Shown: positions 1-8,386 of the stretch, piece by piece
How positions within the stretch are numbered: position 1 is the first letter of the stretch
How the letters are laid out: every line of letters begins with the position of its first letter
Assembly: GCA_944320765.1 (NCBI GenBank)
Contig: CALUIS010000027.1
Coordinates: forward strand, 1 to 36,742
DNA: 36,742 nt
Direction of reading: 5' to 3'
Source of the DNA: an uncultured Paraprevotella sp.
GTDB lineage: Bacteria > Bacteroidota > Bacteroidia > Bacteroidales > Bacteroidaceae
Notes under the pieces: generated by a model
Databases searched by the model: none
What the model saw: only the letters and a program-made list of their open reading frames with translations
What the model was told of the DNA's origin: nothing
Translations under genes and position numbers: made by a program

Positions 1-108
1 TCGGAACTTTTTTCAAAAATATCTTTAACGGGTGCAGGGATTATGTTAACATGGTTCCTGACAGAATCACTTTGGCTACCGGCCAATGTTAAATTCAAAA
101 CCAATTAA
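1..108 (+). CDS. C-terminal end of an unidentified protein (5' truncated by window)
   Basis: An open frame runs from the first base to a TAA at 106-108 and encodes 35 residues with a hydrophobic stretch (GAGIMLTWFL) and a short polar tail. A terminator-like hairpin follows within 20 bp, which supports a real gene end. Too little is visible to name the family. The hydrophobic segment could be a last membrane helix. It could equally be a non-coding open stretch. Confidence 0.4.
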   Translation, partial: SELFSKISLTGAGIMLTWFLTESLWLPANVKFKTN

Positions 109-126
109 TTAACAAAACTCGGTTTA

Positions 127-148
127 GGGCACTCAAAAGTGCCCTTTC
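127..148 (+). terminator. Rho-independent terminator-like hairpin
   Basis: GGGCAC (127-132) and GTGCCC (139-144) form a 6-bp stem with a TCAAAA loop, followed by TTTC. It lies 18 bp after the stop at 108. The T-tract is short, so efficiency is uncertain. Confidence 0.5.
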
Positions 149-178
149 AAAGGGGGATGCCCTAAATTGAGTGCTTAC

Positions 179-234
179 CTTATTTTAGACGTTTCGCCTG
201 AAAAACAGGGGATACGTCAGTTTTGGACGCTTAC
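179..234 (+). repeat. IS66-type right end, copy A
   Basis: This 56-bp segment ends in GGACGCTTAC. It is about 86% identical (48/56 by eye) to copy B at 642-697. Its last 24 bp are the exact reverse complement of 13988-14011. An outward end reading GTAAGCG is known for IS66-family terminal inverted repeats. Copy B directly follows an IS66 transposase tail, which ties this repeat to that family. No transposase is left beside copy A. Confidence 0.6.
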
Positions 235-266
235 TATTAAGAATCAAATAAATATATTCTATTTTG

Positions 267-298
267 TTTGGCTGTATCAGATATTTTTTGTATCTTTA
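267..298 (+). promoter_or_regulatory. Predicted Bacteroidetes promoter ahead of the glycan locus
   Basis: TTTG at 267-270, a 20-bp spacer and TATCTTTA at 291-298 fit the Bacteroidetes consensus (TTTG, 19-21 bp, TAnnTTTG) with one mismatch at the last base. Transcription would start near 305 and read through the IS66 relic into the flippase at 702, giving a leader of about 400 nt. It may originally have served a gene starting at 328 whose reading frame is now lost in the relic. Confidence 0.5.
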
Positions 299-391
299 TA
301 GGACAAAAGGAATATCGGTATAGCCAGATGGAAGACAAGGAATTCATAATGGAATCGGCCCGTAGGTTGGAGCGTTGGGAGAATACGCCCC

Positions 392-622
392 GTGCGGTGC
401 ATCCGGACGCTGGCGAACGAGCGGAAGAACTCTTTGTTCTTCGGCAGTGACAAGATGGCACGCGTCAGCGCGGCTTACCACTCCGTCGTGTCCACTTGCA
501 AGTTGCAGGGATATTCTATTCTGGAATACCTCAAGAAATTCTTTGCCGAGATAGTCGCAGGCAACCGCGACTAAGGAAAACTTATGCCCTCGACCATCGG
601 CATAAGTGCAAACAAACTATAA
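392..622 (+). pseudogene. IS66-family transposase, C-terminal remnant
   Basis: The frame starting at 392 reads CIRTLANERKNSLFFGSDK and then AAYHSVVSTCKLQGYS and LEYLKKFFAEIVAGNRD. This matches the conserved C-terminal end of IS66 DDE transposases (R-x-L...RKNSLFFGSD...A..YS...TCK..G). A TAA at 572-574 interrupts it where the family often has Tyr after RD. The same frame continues as GKLMPSTIGISANKL to a second stop at 620-622, so a point change probably made the early stop. The catalytic DDE region and N-terminus are missing, so the gene is dead. Copy B of the IS end follows after 19 bp. Confidence 0.75.
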
Positions 623-641
623 ATATCAACCGAATTTTAAT

Positions 642-697
642 CTTATTTTAGACATACCGCTTGTAAAACAGAGGGTACGTCAGTTTAGGACGCTTAC
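642..697 (+). repeat. IS66-type right end, copy B
   Basis: A 56-bp copy related to 179-234, ending in GGACGCTTAC only 4 bp before the flippase ATG at 702. It is the natural right end of the IS66 relic at 392-622. The flippase frame is open upstream to about 606 only because this repeat happens to lack stops in that frame. Confidence 0.6.
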
Positions 698-701
698 TTT
701 T

Positions 702-2240
702 ATGTCCCAGATTTCTGAGAACAATAAACGGATAGCCAAGAATACGGTATTGCTGTATTTCCGCACCTTGTTCATCATGGCGATAACACTTTATACCAGC
801 CGTGTTATCCTCAATGCTTTGGGCGTGGAAGATTATGGCATTTATAACGTAGTGGGAGGGGTCGTGGCCATGTTCTCGCTGATTTCAGGTTCATTGTCAA
901 ATGCTATCAGCCGTTTCATTACATTTGAACTGGGGCGTGGGGATATTAAAAGACTAGGCGTCATTTTTTCTACAAGTGTCAATATACAATTAGGGTTGTC
1001 GTTCCTGATAATGATACTGGGTGCTGTGGTAGGCGGATGGTTTCTGAATACTCAGATGAACATTCCGGATGACAGAATGGAGGCGGCCAATTGGGTGCTT
1101 TATGGTTCGTTGCTGATGTTCTGCATAAACCTTGTCAGTCTGCCTTACAATGCTTGTATTATAGCCCACGAACGGATGACTGCATTTGCTTATGTTAGCA
1201 TACTTGAGGCTTCTTTGAAATTGTTGATTTGCTATTTGATAGTCGTCTCGCCTTTTGACAAGCTGATTTCATATTCCATATTGCTTGTTGTGGTCGCCTT
1301 GATGGTCCGTTTGGTCTATGGTATCTACTGCCGTCGGCAATTCGAGGAATGTCGTTACCACCCCATTTACGACCGTTCTTTGCTCCGGCAGATGGGTGGT
1401 TTTGCCGGGTGGCAGTTCTTGACGAACAGTTGTTGGATGTTCAATACGCAGGGAGTGAATATCCTTATTAATGTGTTTTTCGGAGTGACATTGAATGCAG
1501 CACGTGGAATAGCCGTCCAGGTTGATGGCGCGATACAGCAATTTGTCAATAATTTCATGACGGCTGTCAATCCGCAGATTACAAAAGATTATGCCGCAGG
1601 AAAAATAAAAGAGATGTTCATCCTTGTGTGTAGAGGGGCTAAGTTTTCTTATTTCCTTTTGATGCTGTTCGCTATACCCATCATGTTTGAGACTGGCTAT
1701 CTTTTGAAATTGTGGTTGAAAATAGTTCCTGATCATACTGTTGTCTTTTTACGGCTGACGATTATTGGCTCTATGCTGAACATGCTTGGTGGAACCGGGC
1801 TTACCGCTTGCATGGCTACCGGAAATATCAAGCGCTATTCCATTTGGATATCTACTGTCGGTGTTTTGGTGTTTCCGCTTACTTGGATTGCCTTTAGGTG
1901 TGGGTTGCCTGTAGAAAGTACGTATATTGTATTTATTCTGGTCTATATCGGAATAAATGTCGTTAGGTTGTACCTTATGAAAGGCCTTTTGCATTTTCCA
2001 CCAGTTCTTTTTGTCCGTAAAGTGGTGATTCCAATGCTCCTAGTTACCCCGGTAGCAGCTGTTTTTCCTTTTATTGTGACCTATATGCTTGAAGAATCTT
2101 TCTGGCGGCTATGCCTCACCGTAGTTGTTTCATTAGTCTCATCTTCGGCTGTCATTTTCTTTGTAGGTCTGACAGAAAAAGAGCGCAAGACTGTGACAAG
2201 GAAAGGCAGCGAATTCATCCGTAAGTTTATACGATATTGA
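702..2240 (+). CDS. wzx: Wzx-type oligosaccharide flippase
   Basis: A 512-residue polytopic membrane protein of the MATE/MOP superfamily that should move lipid-linked repeat units across the inner membrane. The N-terminus MSQISENNKRIAKN followed by LLYFRTLFIMAITLYTSR and the NALGVEDYGIYNVVGG motif is the usual start of Bacteroides Wzx proteins. About 12 or more hydrophobic helices follow. The ATG at 702 is preferred over an in-frame start at 606, because the extra 32 residues are encoded by the IS66 end repeat. The nearest upstream promoter candidate is at 267-298. It is the first intact gene of the polysaccharide locus and is separated from the next gene by 93 bp. Confidence 0.88.
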   Translation: MSQISENNKRIAKNTVLLYFRTLFIMAITLYTSRVILNALGVEDYGIYNVVGGVVAMFSLISGSLSNAISRFITFELGRGDIKRLGVIFSTSVNIQLGLSFLIMILGAVVGGWFLNTQMNIPDDRMEAANWVLYGSLLMFCINLVSLPYNACIIAHERMTAFAYVSILEASLKLLICYLIVVSPFDKLISYSILLVVVALMVRLVYGIYCRRQFEECRYHPIYDRSLLRQMGGFAGWQFLTNSCWMFNTQGVNILINVFFGVTLNAARGIAVQVDGAIQQFVNNFMTAVNPQITKDYAAGKIKEMFILVCRGAKFSYFLLMLFAIPIMFETGYLLKLWLKIVPDHTVVFLRLTIIGSMLNMLGGTGLTACMATGNIKRYSIWISTVGVLVFPLTWIAFRCGLPVESTYIVFILVYIGINVVRLYLMKGLLHFPPVLFVRKVVIPMLLVTPVAAVFPFIVTYMLEESFWRLCLTVVVSLVSSSAVIFFVGLTEKERKTVTRKGSEFIRKFIRY

Positions 2241-2333
2241 TAATCCGACGTAACTATTCAGTGAAGATTCGGCAAAATGTCTTGCAGAAATGCATAAAAT
2301 ATTTATTTCCAAATTAATAGGTAAAAGGTAATC

Positions 2334-3182
2334 ATGGGTGTCAAGGAATATGTCAAGAGAGTAGGACGGTATTTATTAAAAGGGGTGCCGGAAAACCATG
2401 TAACCGCAAATATTGTAATTGCTTCCCCAAACGAACGGTTGAAAGGGCGCAAAATTGTGGTAACAGGTGGTAGTCGTGGCTTAGGATTAGCAATGGCAAA
2501 AAAATTCTTAGAAGAAGGAGCTGATGTCTTAATATCTGGGCGTAATGAAGAAGTACTTAGGAGAATTTCGGTACAAATTAATTGTGCATATTTGGTTTTG
2601 GATGTGTGTGATACAAAGTCATTCCAGTCTTTCATAGAAGAGGCTAATGTGATACTTGGTGGTATAGATAGTCTTGTTTGTAATGCAGGAATATCCTTGC
2701 ATGAAAAAGATTTCTTCCATGTAACTGAGGATGGTTTTGAAAAGCAAATAAACACAAATTTGCGAAGTAATGTATTCCTTGCTCAAAAATTTATCAGTCT
2801 TGTTTTATTGCAAAGAATTGAAGCCAATTTGCTTTTTATTTCTTCAGAAGTTGGCGAATTGGCTGATAACAGACCGTACGGGTGGACTAAAACCGCGTTA
2901 AACAGTTTAGTAAGGGGGCTTGCTTCAAACTTTGCCGCGAATGGAATTCGTATCAATGCTATTTCTCCTGGTATAACGTGTTCAGATATGACAGGCTTGA
3001 ATTCTAATGGTGACCTATATATACCAACTAATGCAATTAAACGGGCTTATTTGCCAGAAGAAATTGCGGAAGTTGCAACCTTTTTACTTTCAGATTGTGC
3101 GAAATGTATTTCCGGGCAGGTTATAGTTTGCAATAATGGAAAAACAATTTATACGAGAGAAAAAATAGAAAAGTATGGATAA
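2334..3182 (+). CDS. Short-chain dehydrogenase/reductase (SDR)
   Basis: A 282-residue classical SDR. TGGSRGLG (44-51) is the NAD(P)-binding glycine motif, NAG lies at 117-119, the catalytic Ser is at about 170-171, Tyr182 and Lys186 form YxxxK, and SPG lies at 211-213. All catalytic residues are present. An unusual 35-residue basic N-terminal extension precedes the Rossmann fold. The gene overlaps the following ThDP enzyme by 8 bp, so the two are probably translated together and may act in one pathway. The block is much more AT-rich than its neighbours, which suggests a separate origin. The substrate is unknown. A keto-sugar or a small carbonyl compound made by the partner enzyme is an inference only. 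Confidence 0.85.
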   Translation: MGVKEYVKRVGRYLLKGVPENHVTANIVIASPNERLKGRKIVVTGGSRGLGLAMAKKFLEEGADVLISGRNEEVLRRISVQINCAYLVLDVCDTKSFQSFIEEANVILGGIDSLVCNAGISLHEKDFFHVTEDGFEKQINTNLRSNVFLAQKFISLVLLQRIEANLLFISSEVGELADNRPYGWTKTALNSLVRGLASNFAANGIRINAISPGITCSDMTGLNSNGDLYIPTNAIKRAYLPEEIAEVATFLLSDCAKCISGQVIVCNNGKTIYTREKIEKYG

Positions 3183-4932
3183 TATGTTTTATACGGATGA
3201 GAGGAATACTCAGATTTTAATATCAATCCTCAAAGCAAACAATATAAAATATGTTGTAACTTCCCCTGGTACCACACATATGTGCTTTGTAGGAAGTGTT
3301 CAACATGACTCCTTTTTTAAAGTGTATTCATGCGTGGACGAACGGTCGGCTGCATATATGGCGTGCGGTATGGCAGAAGAGAGTGGTGAGCCTGTTGTCA
3401 TAACTTGTACAGGCGCAACAGCATCACGTAATTATTATCCAGCATTGACGGAAGCTTATTATCGGAAATTGCCAGTCATTGCCATTACCGCACATCAGGG
3501 TACGGATAGACTCGGGCATTTATTGGAGCAAAATATTGATAGGCGAAGAATACCATATGACATAGCAAAATTGAGTGTGGAGGCAGTGTATGTTAAAGAT
3601 GAAAGAGATGAACACTATTGTGCCATTGAGGTGAATAGAGCCATATTAGAGTGTAAACGGCATGGAGGAGGTCCTGTTCATATTAACTTTTTCACAAGAT
3701 ATAGTACTAATTTTAGTATAAAAGAATTGCCATCGGTTCAAATCATAAAGAGATATACTGCATTTGACGCATTTCCTAAGATGCCTAAAGGTAGAATCGG
3801 TGTATTTGTCGGTGCGCATAAATCTTTCAGTAAAAAGGAAACGCAGGCAATTGATAGTTTTTGTGCTACAAACAATGCGGTTGTTTTTTGTGACCATACA
3901 AGTGGTTATAATGGTGCTTATAAAGTATTGTTTGCGTTATGTTTAAGTCAGCAATTTGCCACATTTGATTTCGCTGATATTGATTTGTTAATCCATATTG
4001 GTGAAGTTTCAGGTGATGCTACATCAAGGAAATTGAATTGCAAAGAAGTGTGGCGTGTTAGCGAGGATGGTGAAATTAGGGATTCTTTTGGTAAGTTATC
4101 CTCTGTTTTTGAAATGCCTGAACACTACTTTTTTGAACAATATTCACAAGATAAAACCAGTGAACATTCATATCATGATGCCTGCGTTGCATTATATAAT
4201 GCTGTTTTTCAGGAAATACCAGATTTGCCACTTAGTACAATATGGATAGCTCAAGAATTGTCTTCAAGCCTTCCGGAAGGTTGTAGTTTCCATTTAGGGA
4301 TTTGGAGTTCATTGCGTGCTTTAAATTATTTTAAAGTTCCGGAATCAACAAAGGGTAGTTGTAATGTTGGAGGTTTCGGCATTGATGGTTGTATCAGTAC
4401 TATGATAGGTGCATCTTTATGTAATCCTAAAAAATTGCACCTTGCAATGGTCGGTGATTTGGCATTCTTTTATGACATGAATGTGTTAGGTAACAAGCAT
4501 GTAGGTAATAATGTGCGTATTATTGTTATCAATAATGGACAAGGAAATGAGATGAGATATAGTTTCTCTCCTGCATCTTCATTTGGGAAGGATGGTAAGT
4601 TGTATTTAGCAGCGGCCGGACATTTTGGTAAACAGTCAAAGTCGCTTGTGAAATATTATGCAGAGTCACTTGGATACGAATATTTTTCAGCTTTAACAAA
4701 AGAGGAATTTCTGAAATATAAAGGTCACATATTATCTGAAGAGCATTTTGATAAGCCTATGGTTTTTGAGGTTTTTATAGCAGATGAGAAATATGAAGAA
4801 GAAGCCTACCAATTGATAACTTCTTTAGATAAGGATAAAGCTATTATGCTAAAGAATAATTTAAAGTCTGCCGTAAAGTCGGTTATTGGTAAAAAAGGTT
4901 TTGATGTCATAAAATCCATTTTGAAAAAATAA
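3175..4932 (+). CDS. MenD-like thiamine-diphosphate-dependent enzyme
   Basis: A 585-residue ThDP enzyme. The N-terminal Pyr domain carries the SPGT motif (30-33) and the cofactor-activating Glu56 in VDERSAA. The C-terminal PP domain has GDLAFFYDMN (427-436) with NN at 453-454, the GD-x(24-27)-NN magnesium/diphosphate motif. GIDG followed by ST near 402-409 and the GDLAFFYDMN pattern look most like MenD (SEPHCHC synthase). There are no other menaquinone genes here, and MenD would normally sit with menF/menB. A role in making a branched or acylated sugar, or another 2-ketoacid-derived substituent, fits the context. Acetolactate synthase or phosphonopyruvate decarboxylase relatives are alternatives. 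It overlaps the SDR by 8 bp and ends 1 bp before the next gene. Confidence 0.8.
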   Translation: MDNMFYTDERNTQILISILKANNIKYVVTSPGTTHMCFVGSVQHDSFFKVYSCVDERSAAYMACGMAEESGEPVVITCTGATASRNYYPALTEAYYRKLPVIAITAHQGTDRLGHLLEQNIDRRRIPYDIAKLSVEAVYVKDERDEHYCAIEVNRAILECKRHGGGPVHINFFTRYSTNFSIKELPSVQIIKRYTAFDAFPKMPKGRIGVFVGAHKSFSKKETQAIDSFCATNNAVVFCDHTSGYNGAYKVLFALCLSQQFATFDFADIDLLIHIGEVSGDATSRKLNCKEVWRVSEDGEIRDSFGKLSSVFEMPEHYFFEQYSQDKTSEHSYHDACVALYNAVFQEIPDLPLSTIWIAQELSSSLPEGCSFHLGIWSSLRALNYFKVPESTKGSCNVGGFGIDGCISTMIGASLCNPKKLHLAMVGDLAFFYDMNVLGNKHVGNNVRIIVINNGQGNEMRYSFSPASSFGKDGKLYLAAAGHFGKQSKSLVKYYAESLGYEYFSALTKEEFLKYKGHILSEEHFDKPMVFEVFIADEKYEEEAYQLITSLDKDKAIMLKNNLKSAVKSVIGKKGFDVIKSILKK

Positions 4933-4933
4933 T

Positions 4934-6208
4934 ATGAAAATAAAGCTTGTAACTTTCGCTCCTAATCCCAACTTCGGTACATGCTTGCAATCATACGCAT
5001 TAAATTATGTATTGCGTAAGATGGGCCATGACGTGGAGTTTATTTACAATAAACGTGAGACACCTCCGCCGCCAGCCCGGCATTATGTTCTTGCGGTATT
5101 GAAACTTTTGCGGAAGATTTTTTTGCCCGGCCAACAAGTGCGCAAGATAAAAGCAGGGAAGTCGGCAAAAGATGGCGGTTCGACACCAGATAATCAGACA
5201 CCTGTAATCCTTCAACTTCCCAATCGTTGGATTCTCGGATTTTTAAATAAAACTCCAGCATATAAATATTTGGCGAAAAAATGGTATTGCGACAGTTTGC
5301 AAAAATTTAAGGTGTTTAAGTTCACGTTTGAGGATGGCAATTTCAAGATGCGATGTCTTTTTACCCGTAATGATTACAAAAAGGTCGTGAATGATGCGGA
5401 CTTGTTCATCACCGGAAGCGATCAGATTTGGAATCCGTTTTGCGGCGGCTACAATCCGATGATGTTCCTTGAGTTTGTCGCTGACGGGACGAAATGTGTC
5501 GCTTATTCTTCGAGCATTTCCCAGTCTGCTATTCACCCAGTTGTGAAAGATAGAATGAGGGTTGCGCTTCAAAAGTTTGACCATATTGCCGTAAGGGAAC
5601 AACGTTCTGTGGATTTGCTGAAAGAGTTGTTGCATCGTGATGACATCCGTCTTGTGGTTGATCCTACTTATTTGCTTACGGCAAAAGAGTGGGAAGAGTT
5701 CGGAAATAGAGCCGTGATTGAGTTTCCCGTGCCTGAACGGTATATTTTCTGCTATTTTGTCGGACGTAAGCGGACTGATATTTATGAGCGGATGGTACAG
5801 GATGTGAAACGCTTTACTGGCATAGACAAGGTCATTACGTTGGATTGTTACAATAGGCCAAAAGTATATGGCGATGGGATGACATATCAGGACGCTGGTC
5901 CATACGAGTGGGTTTATCTCCTTAGGCATGCATCTTACATTTGTATGGACTCTTTTCATGCCACGGTGTTTGCGCTCAAATTCCAAAAAGAGTTTGTCCA
6001 TGCGATGAAAAACGCCGACACAGAGACTGGCTCGCAGAACACCCGTATGTATGATATCCTTTCACGTTACGGCATTCTCTACAAGAATTATAGTGACGAT
6101 GGTAGCAATGGGTGGCAACAAAGGATTGATTATTCTCGTCTTGAACCGATTATCGAGAATGAGATAAAGACTTCCATGGATTATTTAAAGTACGAAATTG
6201 AGGAATAA
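4934..6208 (+). CDS. Polysaccharide pyruvyltransferase family protein
   Basis: A 424-residue protein with the family's features: an N-terminal F-x-P-N-P-N-FGTCLQSYAL segment, FITGSDQIWNP in the middle, a VREQRSVDLL segment, VDPTYLL, and a C-terminal MDSFHATVFAL motif. CsaB/WcaK relatives add pyruvate ketals to sugars, while many Bacteroides members are of untested function. It starts 1 bp after the ThDP gene stop, so it is likely in the same transcript. GC content is higher than in the two genes before it. Confidence 0.85.
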   Translation: MKIKLVTFAPNPNFGTCLQSYALNYVLRKMGHDVEFIYNKRETPPPPARHYVLAVLKLLRKIFLPGQQVRKIKAGKSAKDGGSTPDNQTPVILQLPNRWILGFLNKTPAYKYLAKKWYCDSLQKFKVFKFTFEDGNFKMRCLFTRNDYKKVVNDADLFITGSDQIWNPFCGGYNPMMFLEFVADGTKCVAYSSSISQSAIHPVVKDRMRVALQKFDHIAVREQRSVDLLKELLHRDDIRLVVDPTYLLTAKEWEEFGNRAVIEFPVPERYIFCYFVGRKRTDIYERMVQDVKRFTGIDKVITLDCYNRPKVYGDGMTYQDAGPYEWVYLLRHASYICMDSFHATVFALKFQKEFVHAMKNADTETGSQNTRMYDILSRYGILYKNYSDDGSNGWQQRIDYSRLEPIIENEIKTSMDYLKYEIEE

Positions 6209-6224
6209 TCTTAGGTGATTTTAT

Positions 6225-7562
6225 ATGACTTGGATAATATTATTAGCATGCATATTCTTAATATTAACAGACAATAGAAGAGTCATTCCGGTTTATCTGA
6301 TAGCATCCATGTGGATAAACTTTGATGTAAGATGTGGTTCGATATCTTTGATTTCTTTATTGTCCGCATTTGTCATTGTGTTGGGAATAATTACAAGAAG
6401 AAGGAATCTTGTATTTGCAACAGATATGGATAGCGCTATTAAAAGTTATCTTGTTTATGCTGTCCTCATAAATGTGCCATTTATCCTGTTGAGTACAGAT
6501 TTAAGCGTATGGAGTCAACTCAACAATCTTAAAAGCCAAATATTATCAATTATTTTACTTGCTGTGATATGGAAATGGAAACCATACGATATCAGTGTCT
6601 ATAAGAGGCATGGCATGTATTTTAATGCTTCGATTATAATTCTTTGTATTTATGGGATTTATACTTATTTGACTATGACAAACCCTTATTTGGACATCAT
6701 GGGGCAGTATTGCACAAATGAGGGTTTGTCTGATTTGTTGGCACGTTCGATGGAAGATGCGAGGGGAAATTTGCACGGACGAATAACGGGTACGTCTTTA
6801 TATACCATCCAATATGGTATATTGTTGGTTATTACTTTTTTTGTTCACAAAGTTTTTTGTCCGTTGTATAATGGAAAGAAGCTGATGCTTATAATAATGG
6901 CGTTGATTTTTGTGAACTTGTATTTAACTGGTTCGCGTGGTCCGTTAATAGGATTGTTGATTGGACTGATCTTTTATTGGATGTGTTCATTTAATTGGAA
7001 GAACAAGATTGCATATGCATTAATGATTTCAATTTTCCTCTTGGTTGGTTGGCCGTATTTGGAATCTTACTTTTCTCTATTTACCGCAGATGATATCAGC
7101 GGATCGTCAGTTGAGGGGAGGTCTGTGCAATTTGGCGGTGCTCTTTCCATGGTGTCTGATGACTTGCAATCATTATTATTTGGGAAGGGCCAAGGCTATA
7201 CAAGCTATTATTTAAAGAAATATGGATTTCATCCTCTTGCTTTAAAATTCGAGAGCGTCCATGTTTCGGGAATTGTGAATTATGGTGTATTAGGATTGTT
7301 GTTCATCTTTCTGGGCAATATAATGTTTTTGGGTTATCTTGCTTTAAAGGCTTATAAGAAAGATTTGATTGGCACTAAGCATTTTTATTTGCTCGTATCC
7401 TTTATACTATCTTATTTCATTTATAATGTGCTTGTGGGGAATGTATATAATAGCTTGTTTGTCATAAGTTTTTTTATTTCGCTGAAAATGGGAATGTTGC
7501 AGTATAATGAATGCAAAAAAAATGTATATGAAGGACATAAAGATAGCTGTTGCTTACCATAA
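6225..7562 (+). CDS. wzy: Wzy-type O-antigen/capsule polymerase
   Basis: A 445-residue membrane protein made almost entirely of hydrophobic helices, with one large polar loop between about residues 130 and 200 and another near 280-350. The segment LTGSRGPLIGLLIGL is typical of the Wzy/O-antigen ligase superfamily. Next to a flippase and several glycosyltransferases it is best read as the polymerase that joins repeat units in the periplasm. A WaaL-like ligase role cannot be excluded from sequence. Its 3' end overlaps the start of the DUF4422 gene. Confidence 0.8.
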   Translation: MTWIILLACIFLILTDNRRVIPVYLIASMWINFDVRCGSISLISLLSAFVIVLGIITRRRNLVFATDMDSAIKSYLVYAVLINVPFILLSTDLSVWSQLNNLKSQILSIILLAVIWKWKPYDISVYKRHGMYFNASIIILCIYGIYTYLTMTNPYLDIMGQYCTNEGLSDLLARSMEDARGNLHGRITGTSLYTIQYGILLVITFFVHKVFCPLYNGKKLMLIIMALIFVNLYLTGSRGPLIGLLIGLIFYWMCSFNWKNKIAYALMISIFLLVGWPYLESYFSLFTADDISGSSVEGRSVQFGGALSMVSDDLQSLLFGKGQGYTSYYLKKYGFHPLALKFESVHVSGIVNYGVLGLLFIFLGNIMFLGYLALKAYKKDLIGTKHFYLLVSFILSYFIYNVLVGNVYNSLFVISFFISLKMGMLQYNECKKNVYEGHKDSCCLP

Positions 7563-8349
7563 GGAGAGCATAGTGATAGCAAATGAATGTTATTTGCCGA
7601 TTCAGGTGGGAAAAAGTATTCATCCGGAAATAGATTTGGGATTACAACCAGATAATACGGGGGAGAATATTTCAAGTAAAAATGATTTTTATTGTGAATT
7701 GACGGCATTATATTGGCTCTGGAAAAATGTGAAAGCCGACTATAAGGGACTGTGTCACTATCGGCGTTTTTTTTCTGACAGGCGCGATTGGGCTTATCTT
7801 TTTTATAAATTAGTTCGTCCGTTTCAGAGTTTACGAGGGCACTTGTTTGCCAATATACCTGGAATTGTTTATCGCGATGAAAATCTTTTCAGAGAAGAGG
7901 CATTAAGCGCTCTGACTAAAATAGATCGCTTGCTGGATAACAATGAGATAATTTGTCCTTTGAAGGTGGTTGAGAACAGAGGAAGTTACTGGCATTTTGT
8001 GGTCTATGGCAAGGAGATTATGGATTTGCTAAGATGTGTTATAAAAGAAAGTTACCCTTCTTATTATGATTATATTTCATATGTGGAGGAACCTTCTTCA
8101 TTCTATTTCGGCAATATGTCCATTATGAGAAACGAATTGTTCGAGGAGTACTGTTCTTTCTTGTTTGGTGTCTTAACAGAACTGGAAAGGAGGTTGGTGT
8201 CGGAAAACTGGTATAAGGATTTACATGCAGAACGGATTTTTTCGAGGAAACTGGGATATTTCGGGGAATACCTGACTGATTTGTTTATTCGGAAGAAAGA
8301 AGATGAAGTGAATGTGTGCAAGATGAGTGTGGCTATTTTAAGGGCTTGA
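7528..8349 (+). CDS. DUF4422 capsular polysaccharide protein, probable glycosyltransferase
   Basis: A 273-residue soluble protein beginning MKDIKIAVAYHKES. ENISSKNDFYCELTALYW, GLCHYRRFFS and FYFGNMSIM are characteristic of DUF4422 proteins, which are common in capsule and LPS loci and regarded as glycosyltransferases. In-frame starts at 7507 and 7522 exist, but the ATG at 7528 gives the usual beginning. The start lies inside the end of the polymerase gene (35-bp overlap), indicating translational coupling. No classical DxD is obvious to me. Confidence 0.8.
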   Translation: MKDIKIAVAYHKESIVIANECYLPIQVGKSIHPEIDLGLQPDNTGENISSKNDFYCELTALYWLWKNVKADYKGLCHYRRFFSDRRDWAYLFYKLVRPFQSLRGHLFANIPGIVYRDENLFREEALSALTKIDRLLDNNEIICPLKVVENRGSYWHFVVYGKEIMDLLRCVIKESYPSYYDYISYVEEPSSFYFGNMSIMRNELFEEYCSFLFGVLTELERRLVSENWYKDLHAERIFSRKLGYFGEYLTDLFIRKKEDEVNVCKMSVAILRA

Positions 8350-8386
8350 AGAAATCTGTTGTGGTATTACAAATGAAGGTGAAAAG

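Noticed and set aside
606..701. An upstream extension of the flippase to an earlier start
   Set aside because: The added 32 residues are encoded by the IS66 right-end repeat, and homologues begin at MSQISENN.
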